Assembly: GCA_015657535.1 (NCBI GenBank)
Contig: JADHZB010000596.1
Span: 1-64,000, forward strand
Reading direction: 5' to 3'
From: Nephromyces sp. MM_2019
Lineage: Eukaryota > Apicomplexa > Aconoidasida > Nephromycida
Length of the DNA stretch: 64,000 nucleotides
Under the pieces are notes generated by a model that searched no databases, was not told where the DNA came from, and saw nothing but the letters and a program-made list of their open reading frames with translations. Each line of letters begins with the position of its first letter. Position 1 is the first letter of the stretch. A program made the translations under genes and the position numbers. This document shows, one piece after another, positions 50,651-61,705 of this stretch.

Positions 50651-53600
50651 ATGGAATCATTAGTTCATACAATCCCAAGGGCCACAGGATCCCATTTTAC
50701 AAAGAAATATACTGAAAATGGAGCTCTTGACGGCGTTAAAAAGCCATATATATTGAACGAAACAAAACTATATGAAGATACGAATGGTTCTTTTGCTACA
50801 CAAATCAAATTTCAAGGACGATCAGATAATAAGGGTAGGAACTCCTATAATTATCCAATTTTTGACATTCTGACTCCTAATTTACTTCGTCTTGCTTAAA
50901 CAGGTAGAGCAAAACCTGTAAACAATGTAGTATCAAGCAATTTTCCCTTAAATGGTCAAATATCCACCTTAAGCATACCACACTTAAATAGCTCAAAAAT
51001 TATCACACCTCCCAATAATCTCTCTGAGTTTTCAAAAATCCATTTCCCCATATTACAAACGCAATCAAACAAGCCCTTGTTATCGAGCCGACAGCAACCA
51101 CCACCTCCATATATCCCACTGATCAGAAACCCTGAGATTAAGCCAGAAGTGCTATTTGGAAACTCATTGAAATACCTTTTTCATTCGTTCAAATTAAACC
51201 ATGACATTAAGGAGTATGATCCCTACAAACCCTATAAAACAAAATACCGTAATAAATATCACAAAGTTTTGGTTAAGAAATTCTTCATTCCTCGTTATTC
51301 AAGGCTTACTAATTTCGTTAATGAAGTTTATAAGTATATTTCTTTATCTAATGATCGCTTCCCCGTCTTAATTAGGGATATCAGCTTTGAACCAACCCCA
51401 AAGGTACACACATATATACACTGATAAGCAAGACCTAGAAATTTTGTTCATTCAGATCTCATAAATTAAATTCAAAACTCAACACCATATTTTCATATCC
51501 AAATAGTCCCTGCAAGTATTAACATAGATACAAATTGATTATAATTCTCATTCGAAGTGCTAATTATTCATATTTATTAGAAACATATTCCTCTAGAATA
51601 CTTGTAATAGCCCAAAGCTTACAAAATTTTACATTAATATTCCTCAGGGCGATTCTATGGGTGAAGGCTATATTTTATTTGCTATTACGGAAATTGTAAC
51701 ATGTGATTACGACAAAACTAAACCTATCGACAATATCAGTGCTTTACCCAAAGGTAACAAGCCTATATTCATTTCTGGTATCAATATTATCTACTTTTAA
51801 TCCACATCCAGTGATACAGGATACTACAAAGTCTCTCATATTCCAAGTTAAGTCTTTTCATGAAGTCACTCAGACCGGCCACACTCAAATTCATCCAGCT
51901 AAAATTATAACTAGTTCGAACTATAGCCTTAGTATTGGAAATTTCATAGATAAGATTAGCTTTATAAAGATATTCGATGGTTTAAGACCTGGCACAACTA
52001 GACCAATGGGCGACGCAAACGAGCTGCGCGAATTTATTGATGAGGTTTGACTCGTGAATTTCATGTACATAGCAGAAGAAGAATGTAAACTTACTCAGTT
52101 TATAGATAAGATTTATTAATACACCAAAATCTTGGATAAATTATATGAAATTTTTTATTTCATCATGTACTTATATTGCCAAGACTACTTATTTTTCAAG
52201 AAAATATCTTTCGAATGAATTAAAGGGCTATTTAAACAAAGCTAAGGAACTTTACACAGAATTTATAGAACAACAACCTAAAACTAGCCTAACTGAAGCT
52301 ATAAACCAATTAAACGAGATGATTTCAAGAAATGTTCCAAGCGATTACACTATGAAATCAGGAGATGTCTTTGCTACTGGTAAAAAGCTTATTTCATACA
52401 ATTTCAAGATACAAAACGCTGCTAATCTTAGGTGCTATTATTGTGAATTATATCGAGAAGCTCTTTGGTTACAATGATGAAAAAATCAAATATGACAATG
52501 TTGACCAGGTTATCTTTCACGAATTTCTAAGTGCTCCTTTATTTGTCAGATAGCCAAAAATAATTCGTAATTCCTTTCAGGTGGAAAGATTTTTAAAAGA
52601 AAATAGTTTTTGCTATCTTTTTAGAGATTTGATTAAGCGTATGCTGAGTTATCCAAGGTTGACAATTTTCCAATGTAATTGCCACCCATACCTATGGACA
52701 GGAAATGAAATTGAGACCTATTTGGCGAATGTTTTAGATCAACTTTTGGTATTTAGATCTTGCAATTTTTGATTTTGTTTTCTTTTCTTTCTCGAAAAAT
52801 TTAACATTTTTTTTCTAGTGGCCAGCTGCAACGGGATGCAATTCTATGGAGGTTATTTGGGATAAAAATGAATACTTTTCTTCATTCAAGGAAAGTTGTA
52901 CCGACGCCTCAGTTTACTATGATAAATACCCCTATTTAAAAGACATTTACAAAAAGTTTATAAGCTTACCTGATCAAGTATCAAATCGTTCTAAAGTTTG
53001 TCCAAAAATACAAAACTTTGTACAGTTTCTTGTTGCGCTAAAGAAAGATGTAGTAAAAAGTTCTGGTTTTGGTATCTTTGTGCTTTTGTGCTATGGTTCC
53101 ACTTTAGGTAAATCAGTTGATGTTAGCTAATAAGATTGATATATTGGATTTTATTTCTCTTCGTGCTTTAATCTTTGGTATATTTTACATCAGGGGATCG
53201 CAGTAACTCAGATATCCGTAATTTAGCATACAAGATTTTCGAAGAGTTGCCCTCCCTTTTTCTAGAAAGCCTTGATCTATTCTTGTTCCCTAAAGTTGTT
53301 GAATCTAACTTTGAAACTAGAAGCACTAATAAACTTTTTTTCTTTAGATCAATTAATAAAATCAGGAATAGACTGAACCATCAGGTATTTAAAATGAACT
53401 AGGGGTTGTAAAACTTGATCCAAATTTTGAAAAATACTTATCTAGAATGAATTATCAATGAAAATTTTTCATTTCATATAGATTTTTCAAATTAGTGGTA
53501 AGGAGGCTGTCAATGAGAATGGAGTCCATAACATGACTACGCATTCAAATGGATATCCTACTATTGAACCTGATAATTGTTTTGAAACAATTAAAGAGAT

Positions 53601-54354
53601 TGCACCTAAATTGGAAGACTCAAGTACTGAAGAATCTGCAAATGATGCTCATGTCAGCGGAGAGTCTTTACCGGATGAACTTGCTAATGTAGCTGAAAAA
53701 TTACAGATCTATAACGAACAAAGTGATTTGCAAGAAATTGACTCGAAATACTCACACGCAATAGCGGACTGGAACCTTTGTATCTCAGCTGTTCCACCTC
53801 CCTATAATGAAAAAAAGGAGAGGCAACTCCGCAAAGTAATAAAGAATTCGGCACCCATGTTGCCAAAAGGTACTGTACCAGATCATCTAAAGTGGTACGC
53901 TGATGTAAATGACGAATTTTTTGAAGCTTGGCTGAAGAGACTAGCTTATTTACATGTAAAAGACAAAATGGCACCACTGGATCAGCTATCATCAATGAAA
54001 ACTTATAACAAAGTATGTCAATTAGGAAGTAAAAACTCGAAAATATTTTTCTAAGACATTTTTTAAGGACCAATTAAATGATCCAGAAATTAATTTTAAT
54101 AATTGACCAATAGACCAATTCCTGTTAAAATAATTTCTATCGATTTTCTTTCCACTCAGGAGACCATCCTTCATACTACCACTGATCCTATACTTAATAC
54201 AATTCAACAAAATAAACATAATACCACAAACTCATATGATGAAAATAGCAAGGATACATCACGTTGTTACTCAATAAATTTTTTAGCTAGAGGTTTACTA
54301 CTATACCGTCATTTTTATGAGCAGTTGGTAATTAATCGAACGACTCGTAAATGA
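50651..54354 (+). CDS. IRE1/RNase L-like protein: degenerate pseudokinase followed by KEN-like domain
   Basis: Eleven exons, 50651-50834, 50904-51403, 51648-51753, 51812-52044, 52106-52379, 52432-52508, 52581-52748, 52819-53107, 53194-53384, 53482-54012 and 54160-54354, are in phase and give 915 residues. Residues 1-150 are low complexity with PPPPYIPLI; no signal peptide or membrane helix is seen. A kinase fold spans about 175-500. VLVKKFFIP (Lys186/187) and Glu202 match the IRE1 N-lobe (VAVKRILP). HTQIHPAKIIT at 287-297 replaces HRDLKPxNIL. IGNF at 305-308 replaces SDFG. YTMKSGDVFATG at 422-433 matches YTVDIFSAG, and DLIKRMLSY..HPYLW at 474-497 matches the IRE1/RNase L kinase end. A KEN-like region follows (about 498-645). 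In it, IQNFVQFLVALKKD stands where VRDLLRAMRNKKHH is expected, so the RNase Arg, Asn and His appear lost. An acidic extension follows to 915. Probably a scaffold or regulator; the relationship is inferred from motif order only. Confidence 0.7.
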
Positions 54355-54845
54355 TTTTCTTTTTCCCTATTAACCCTATATAAATTGGTATTAAATTAAA
54401 AACGTGCTTCAAATACAACTTGGAGTCCAAAATTTTTTTTACTAGAAAACCTAGCTAACACGTCTTAACATTGATCTTTTGATAATGGATAATTCGAAAT
54501 TTCAGCTTAGATATCTGCTGGTGAGATGTTAAAAAGTAAAAAAATTTATAAATTAGCTTTTTTTATTATTACTCGTAAAACTGACTCCTTTGACCATCAC
54601 ATCCATATTTTGGTTTGTGCCATGATAAGAATCACCAGTTTTAATCTTAGCAGATATAATATTTCAATAGATATAATCAATAAAGATTATAAACACTAGG
54701 TAATGCTAATGATCAACGACTTAACTCATGATATAAGATCTATGATGCTAAAAATTATTAGAGTAACATATAAGAAATTGTCAATATAGAACTGATGAAG
54801 TTTTTAACAAAAACATCAACTTCTAATAATTAACTTGATGCTGCT
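54355..54845 (+). other. Intergenic, 491 bases
   Basis: AT-rich spacer between two plus-strand genes. No motif recognised. Confidence 0.45.
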
Positions 54846-56543
54846 ATGTTAAAACGCAAAGTAAAGAGATTACAGTTAGGAAATCATTGCAACATTTCGA
54901 AGCCAGCATGGGATACCGATATAAAAACACCAAAACTATTTGACACAAGACTCAAGGATCAAATAATTAGAAACTCGTATAGTATCATTCCCCATAGAGA
55001 ATATATTAGGAATATACAGAACCATAAGAATTGCAACGATAAACCCTGTCGTGGAGATTCGAGCCAAAAGTTTTCGAAATGTAAACCTTTCTTGTCATAT
55101 ATGCAAAGCACAGCACGCTCACTCGAAAGCTTATCTGGCACTTTTAAACTGTATGAGAATTCTACTCATGCAAGCCACCCTTACAGCCTAAGCAAACCTA
55201 CTAGAAGTTATAGCAAAAGCTGTATAATCCCTAAATTTGGAGAATTTAGTAATATATTATCGATAAAGAAGAAATCTTTTACATTGCCCCAGACAATTAA
55301 GTGGTCGCAAGATCTTGAAAAACAAAGTAGGAATAAATTAAATCAACCTGAAAAAGATAACAAACACATAACATCGAATTCTTGTTCTAGTCTTACAAAT
55401 ATTTTTAAAATTTGTCAATAACTAACTCTTAATACATTTGCTATTGCTGCATCAATTAATAATAATTATAATCTAAATTGAAGTTTTTCTCCTCTAGGCA
55501 CTACTAAGCAAAGCTACTCAATACCCCAAATTCATTCTTACGCAAAATTAAACAAAATTCAAAAATCTAAATTGACCAGAAAACCAGTGAATATTAGCCA
55601 TGAGACCTCTGATTACTACCCAATTCTTAATGAAACTCAAAGAATGAGACATTCAAGTAATTCTGCTTTTATGAGTTTGATGAAAGACTCTAGCAAGCCT
55701 AACTTTAATAATCATCAACTTAATCTAGTAGAATTTACTGGAAATAGCGAAGCAATTGCAATTCCAAACAATTCCCTATCTAAGCAGTTATACACTTCGG
55801 GCAACTCAAGGGCAAACAAAGCATACCGTAGGCTTGAATGCAAGAATTCTTCTAAAAATTTAGAGACACCAATTATTCACTCACAGGCTAAAGCAGTGAT
55901 TTCATCGAAAAAGTTTCACAGACCAGCTTGGGTACCAAAAGAAACTGAACTTGGATATAATATCTTGACTATGAAATCCGAAGATATTGCTTCTTTAAAA
56001 AGGTCCAAAGTAATCGAAAAGTATAGACCATTGGAAAATGAGTTTGAGGTAGACCCGACAGCAAAGATTTGTGAGAAATCTAATGAAGTATCCAAACCAA
56101 TCATTGTAAAAACTAGTGCAGAATTTTGTGGAGATGGTTTATACAATAGCTCAAAACAAAATAATTTATTATCTGACCTTAATGACTCGATAAACAAGTC
56201 AAATCTAATATTTGATGACCAAAGCACGATAAAAGAGTGGAGGAGTTCTTTCTCTGATTCACAAAGCTCAAACTCAACAGATAATCAAAGCTCAATTTCA
56301 ATTACGAATTCCGTGGTTACTAATGACAAAAGTGGTACTTATTCTACTATTGATAAGGATTACAGGTATGATGTTTTAAAAGGTCTCGAGTTTCCAAACT
56401 TTATAAGACATTATTTTAACAAGTTTGAAGGTCTAATAGATAAGTATGCAACTCAATTGATTAATAAAGAGTATGAAAAAATGTTATATGAGTGGGCACA
56501 ATTCAATTATTCTAAGAATCGAGAAATTTTTCAAGGATTATGA
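54846..56543 (+). CDS. Basic Ser/Asn-rich protein of unknown function
   Basis: Two exons, 54846-55413 and 55498-56543, joined in phase 1 (donor GTCAAT, acceptor CTCTAG), encode 537 residues. Reading through the donor would stop two codons later, so the splice explains why both frames are open. The protein is basic, rich in Ser, Asn, Lys and Tyr, with no membrane segment or signal peptide. Two short similar motifs occur, KPAWDTDIKTP near residue 19 and RPAWVPKETELGY near 300. PAW-type motifs are common in cytoskeletal and flagellar proteins of protists, but that is a weak lead. The last 60 residues are better ordered and helical (LKGLEFPNFIRHYFNKFEGL and NKEYEKMLYEWAQFNYSK). No family was recognised. 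The gene is convergent with the RCC1-repeat gene, with 207 bases between stops. Confidence 0.7.
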
Positions 56544-56750
56544 TCTTTGTAGTTTGTTTCAGAGTTGCAAGTTATAATAAATTTGAAACATAAAAATATA
56601 TCTTAATATATATTTGATAGTTGTAGTCGGTCTTTCTTTAAAACAATTCGATTTTATAAATAATTATAATAATAAACTAATTAGGGGAGTATTAAAATTT
56701 AAAATTAACAAAGCATGGATAAAAAGTAAATTCTAAATTAATTGCAAGCA

Positions 56751-59036
56751 TTATTGTGAATTGCCTTCATTTTTGGCCAAGGGTTCTACCAAAGCCATTG
56801 TATGTTCACCACCACAGTAAACAGAAATTATGCGATATGAGAGTTCATCAAAGAACTTGACTTCAACAGGTAAATTTCGATATGTTGCCATACTTTCAAT
56901 GAAACCTTCACGCCCGAGTTGGCCTTCTTGACCTCTACCAAAAACAAACATCCTTCCATCCTCAAGTATGATAGCAGTGTGGCCACCACCACAGCTTACA
57001 TCTCTAGCCCTATAAATATTGAATTGAAAGACTCGTGTTGGATGATTTTATCTGAATGAACAGAAATATACTTATAATTGCTCAAAGCTTCAAGTTTCTT
57101 AGGGAGCGACTTATCATTGAAATCTCCATGGCCACATTGGCCCTCACGACTGAAAATATTTTTGCAATGAAATTAGATGTAAAATATTTAATTATACAAA
57201 AAAATTCTCACTTGTAACCCCATAAATATATTTCTCCGTTTTCATCAATTGCTCCCATATGGAAATCTCCGCAAACAATTTTCTTTATAGTGTAGGATGA
57301 CAAATTCCTAACCAATTTCGGTTCTGCAACACGGCTTTGCTGTTTTCCATGGCCTAATTGGCCATAGCTGTCCAAACCCCTAATCATGTGTTAAGTAAAA
57401 TAATAATCGAACCAACATAATATGGGTGTTTGTTGCGCTGAATTTAATTTCATGGGATAATTAATGTGAAAAGTTCTCATATTTACCATGTGTAAACATT
57501 TCCATCTTCTGTAAGTATAGCTGAGGAAGTATTGCCACAGGAGATTTGGGATATTCGACCCTTTACCATGGATGTATCCAACTTTATTGGAGATGGAACT
57601 GTTTCCGCATATGATGGCCCTAATAGTTAATCCAGTGAAACGAATAAAAATTAATCAAATTTCAGGCAGGTGTTAAGGCAGATGAAACGAACCTATTTGT
57701 GAGTCTATATTTGAGCCCCATGCAAATAAGGATCCATCCTTGGATAAAGCCATCGAGTGATTTTTACCGCAAGCAATCTGAATTGAATAGCTTCAATAGA
57801 AACAAGTATTGATATTTGGAAAAGCTTTTCCGTTTTAACCTGTATCACTTCTTCATTTTCTATCAAGCCAAAGATTCTTCCAACCTTCACAGCCATTGAT
57901 TTTTGTCGTCCAGACCAAATCGATACAGGATCACTATTTTGATTATCTGGAGTTATAAGATAAAACAAACTCAGACATTCTATAAAGTCTACTTTAAAAA
58001 AGGGCTTGTAAATAAGGACTTATTTATGAATTGTTATCATTAATCATTGATCGAGTACTAAGGGTTCAAATATAACCTTCTCTTCCGCATTGATGAGTAC
58101 TTTTGCTTCCCCAAGAGTATACGTGTCCTTGGTCAGTGAGAGCAAGCATATGATTGTAGCCTGTAGCTATCTAGCAGCAATTAATTTTTATTAAAGTCAA
58201 ATTTTGAAAGCCTAAGTAAAGCAAAGAAATTTTATTTCAGTTCTTACTTGGGTGACCTTCAAATTTTGATCTTGAAGAGCTTCCACAGACCTGGGAGTAG
58301 CTTGAAACGACCCCGAAACCAAATCATGACCAAGCAAGTTGTCTTGTGCCCTTCCCCATACGAAGACCTTTTAAATAGATTGTGAGATAGATGTATAGTT
58401 AGTTAAAAGAGAAAATTCTAGGCAAATGAATAATGAACACCTTTCCTTTATTTGAAATACAGCTTGAATGGTGTTTCCCCGCGACACATGATGTGATCCA
58501 CTCGCTAGGGTTTAAATTAAATTCTTTAATCATAGTCGGCTTTGACTTTCCGTTTGTTTCTCCCTGATGTAAGATATATAATTTATTTGAAAGTTGGCTT
58601 TGTAAAAGAATTAATCAGTTGAATTTTCAAACAAAATTTAAACGAGTCAATAAACTGTACCCACGTTGCCCAATTGTCCATTCATCCCGTTTCCCCAGCA
58701 AAAAACCGAGCTATGAAAAGGATTGTCACAGTGCACAATATTTAATCCATCATTCTTTTTTAATAGAAGAGGGGATAGGCAAAAACCTGCCGTTAAAAGC
58801 CATCTTAGATAACTTTTATAGTGACTATGGTTATATGATGTAGGAAGTGGATTGTGAGTGCTTTTAATTGTTTCTGAATTCAATCTTAGAGCATAGAAAT
58901 TGTTAGTAGTATAATTTATTGGATAGAGTTTATTCAAGGAAGCTTTTAGGATATTAAAAATACTCTCAATTTCAATAAGAGCTTTTGTGGTGTTTGTTGA
59001 GTTAGATAACCTGCTCACTATAGCATAATTCACCAT
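56751..59036 (-). CDS. RCC1-repeat (seven-bladed propeller) protein
   Basis: Ten exons from the 5' end: 59036-58665, 58563-58441, 58367-58248, 58170-58077, 57946-57840, 57777-57693, 57619-57487, 57379-57212, 57149-57072 and 57009-56751. All phases agree and give 512 residues. After an N-terminal region of about 105 residues come RCC1 blades with the repeated pattern V(F/Y)xWG..xxGQLG: FCWGNGMNGQLGNG, VFVWGRAQDNLLGHD, VYSWGSKSTHQCGRE, LFAWGSNIDSQIG, VYTWGLDSYGQLGHG, IYLWGYNREGQCGHGD and MFVFGRGQEGQLGREG. They alternate with strands of IACGKNHSMALS or VSCGGGHTAIIL type. The fold is certain; the partner is not. RCC1 itself is a Ran exchange factor on chromatin, while RCC1L-type proteins are mitochondrial. 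The N terminus (MVNYAIVSRLSNSTNTTKAL) has few acids at first and could be a targeting sequence, but a helix with Glu follows, so location is open. Exon borders often fall between blades. Confidence 0.9.
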
Positions 59037-60487
59037 TTTCTACGAAATTATGGGAATATATCCTTTTCAAGAGACTTTTTATAAAGTGTTGTGTTGGGGG
59101 TGATTATTGAATATTGGTTTTTTTATTTAATTAATACATACGAGCTGACAAGCTTAGCTAAGATTTCTGTTAACAGTGATGTTTGCTTCGATTTATTTCC
59201 AGACTTAATTACACCTCTCTATTTGTAATAATCGAAGGTATTTGTTAATTTTCGTATTATCTTGAACTAGCTTCTACGAGTTACACTTAACCTGAAGCTA
59301 ATCATTTTCAAAGAGCTAAGACAACTAAGTATATTGGTTTCACTTTTTTTAATATTCACAAAACTATTTTCTTCAATCCTATAAAATGTTAGCCTAGTTT
59401 TACGGCACTATTTTCATCAAAATATTTTCACATTCAGCCAGCTATAAAAACTCATAGGAGATTAAGCATAGATTTATCTATATAAAAATTAAGCACGCAA
59501 TGTAGGAACAAAAAAAATATGACTTTTAAACTAACATTTTGAAACTAACATTAGCCTGAAAAACTCTGATTAATTATTAACTTTAAATTTAAATATAAAA
59601 TTGTGCATTCGATTCATAAGGTAGATACTCAGAAATACTATCATATTTTGGTTATATTGATATTTTTTGTTACAATTTGTTTCAAATAAATTCTTTTATG
59701 GGAAATTATACTTGAGTTAAAAAGCAATTAGTAACCCTGAAAGGTTACAACTAACGAGCTACTTAGTGTGATGGAAAAATGTTTAATTGAAAATGGCAAA
59801 AGTAAATAATAAATCGGGATATTTTATGCTTTGTTTTCGAATAAGATATCAATAAGTGGTGAAAATAAGCCTATCCTTATTCACTGACATTGAAAACTTG
59901 ATCATTTAATGATCTAAGTCTTCAAGCAATTTACCAAATCTAATGTGAGACCAATCAAAACAATTGATGCGTTATAAAAAAAATGTATTAAGGTCATGAT
60001 AGGTTGGGTAAGGCGTAAAGGCTTGGATAAAAAAAGTAAAAATGTAATCAGAAAACTTTTGAGATTAAAAACACCAATTTTGAAACTGTTAGCTTTATCT
60101 ATGTAAGATTATTGCAATTCCGTAGGATTGATATTTTGCCTACGATACAATGTTAGAAATGATGTCTTGTCTACAATACATGGTTAGGAATGATGTTTTG
60201 CCTACAATACACGGTGATGAGATGTTGTAATTAGAAATATAATTATGTTGTTGTGTTAATAGTATATATATATATATATTATACTGAGTCAGATTTAGTG
60301 TGATTTCTTATATATATAAGTGTTTATATTTGGAGTAACAATTTCCAGGTTAATAGCACAAGTGTGAATTTAAAAATTTTTGATAGAAGTTAATCTCCCT
60401 TATGACTTTATGATTGATTCAAATTAGAAAGACATGTCAAAGTTAATAATTGATTGAGGAAGATATCTTTATAATATTCTATTCGTG
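59037..60487. other. Intergenic, 1.45 kb
   Basis: This lies upstream of the RCC1-repeat gene and downstream of the transporter gene, both on the minus strand. It is AT-rich with no supported exon, and contains the 31-base tandem repeat at 60129-60221 and a short TA run near 60262-60279. Confidence 0.5.
60129..60221. repeat. Three tandem copies of a 31-base unit
   Basis: Units at 60129-60159, 60160-60190 and 60191-60221 share TGATxTxTTGxCTACxATACA. Copies differ at several bases. They are non-coding and lie about 270 bases beyond the stop codon of the transporter gene. Confidence 0.85.
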
Positions 60488-61705
60488 TTATTCCATATCT
60501 TCCATTTCGCCCATCTCTGCAGGTGGCTCTTCAAAGGGGGGCTGAAAAAAACATGAAATAGTTTAAAGCCTTTAGTATAATATAATTCAAATTAATATAA
60601 TACTTACAGGTGCTTCTTCCTCTTGATCATAACTCGATAAAAGGGCTGTTGTTCCTGCATTTTGCTGCTCAATAGGATTAGATTTGCCCTTAGGTTTTGC
60701 AATGTACTGTGAAAATTCTGCAGCAGCATCTTCAGCATTCTTAATGGCATCTATCGCGCCAATACTTCTCCCGAAAATTACAAACACAATAGCCAACCAC
60801 CCTTGCCAGCCAGGCATACCGAAAGTTAACCCAATGCAAAAAACTAAAAAGATTGAAATAATTTCTAAAAATCTCCAGGGTGCTTGCCCTGTCCTTCTAA
60901 TCAATCTATTTGAAATAATATTTTTTACAAAAGGTAGAGCACCAACTGCAACTAGGCATCCCCACATCTGCCATGTGTGTAAGCTAAAAGGATTAGTAGG
61001 CATCATTGTGAATACTCTCCATTCACCAAAAGGAATCCAAAAGAAGGGAAGTATGACAGCCCCAATAAGGTGCTGATGATTATGAAGAGCATTTCCTTTC
61101 CCATCAACTGTATGCATGACTTTTTGTAAGAATCCAGCTCTAAACAATGCTGCAAAAAAGGCATAAGCTAATGCCCAAGGTAATACGCTTGGGCCCATTG
61201 TCTTAGAATCTGTGCATCCCAAAAGAAATGCAACAAATAAAGCTAACATTGATTGCCACCTAAGGCCCATATACTCTTCACCACAACCAACAAATCTTGC
61301 CACATGATGTAAGATCACCGTAAAAGAAACCACAACTGGGAAAGCTGCGGGCGTAGGAGTTTTAGATAGCAATACATTAGCTAATGCAACCATAGCACAA
61401 TAAACTACCGTAGGAGCCGCTAAATCCTTAATTAGCTGCTTATTTACGACAACTGAGGGAAAATAAGAAAGTTTTGGGAACTCTTGACCAACATTACCAA
61501 GAACCCATGCCATTACTAAGCCTTGCATTAATTGCCACCATGTAACAAATAATGGGAATGGTATCACATCTAGTAATAATCGGTAAATAACAAATACATT
61601 GCATAATGTCAATAATAAAAACAAAACTTCTGAAGTAAGAAGCTCAGGATCCTTGAAAAACCTCTCGGCATCAGGAATTTTTGGAAGATTTTTACCGGTT
61701 ATCAT
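60488..61705 (-). CDS. Multi-pass nucleotide-sugar-transporter-like protein (drug/metabolite transporter fold)
   Basis: Probably an antiporter carrying a nucleotide sugar into the Golgi or ER. Two exons, 61705-60608 and 60541-60488, joined in phase 0 (GTAAGT..CAG), encode 383 residues. About nine or ten hydrophobic helices span residues 25-330, with short basic loops. Segments typical of the DMT/nucleotide-sugar transporter group are TWWQLMQGLVMAWVLG in an early helix, KTPTPAAFPVVVSFTVILHH in the middle, and the repeated small-residue helices near LPWALAYAFFAALFRA. The substrate cannot be read from sequence; GDP-sugar carriers are one possibility. The C-terminal tail is acidic and Pro/Glu/Met-rich (PPFEEPPAEMGEMEDME) and is added by the second exon. 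Without splicing the frame would end in VSIILI. The main exon is unusually long for this window. Confidence 0.75.

Noticed and set aside
52365..52553. Separate short gene in a shifted frame inside the IRE1-like gene
   Set aside because: A 52-base intron (52380-52431) with GT-AG ends joins the two frames exactly and restores the kinase motif DVFATG-AIIVNYI, so it is one gene.
53684..54073. 129-codon minus-strand open frame
   Set aside because: It is the antisense shadow of the 531-base exon 53482-54012 of the IRE1-like gene.
50651..54354. PAN3-type pseudokinase as identity of the IRE1-like gene
   Set aside because: The catalytic-loop region also resembles PAN3, but the YTMKSGDVFATG and HPYLW segments, followed by a KEN-like helix, fit IRE1/RNase L better. 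Kept as the main alternative.
60684..61076. 130-codon plus-strand open frame
   Set aside because: Antisense to the long transporter exon; no independent support.
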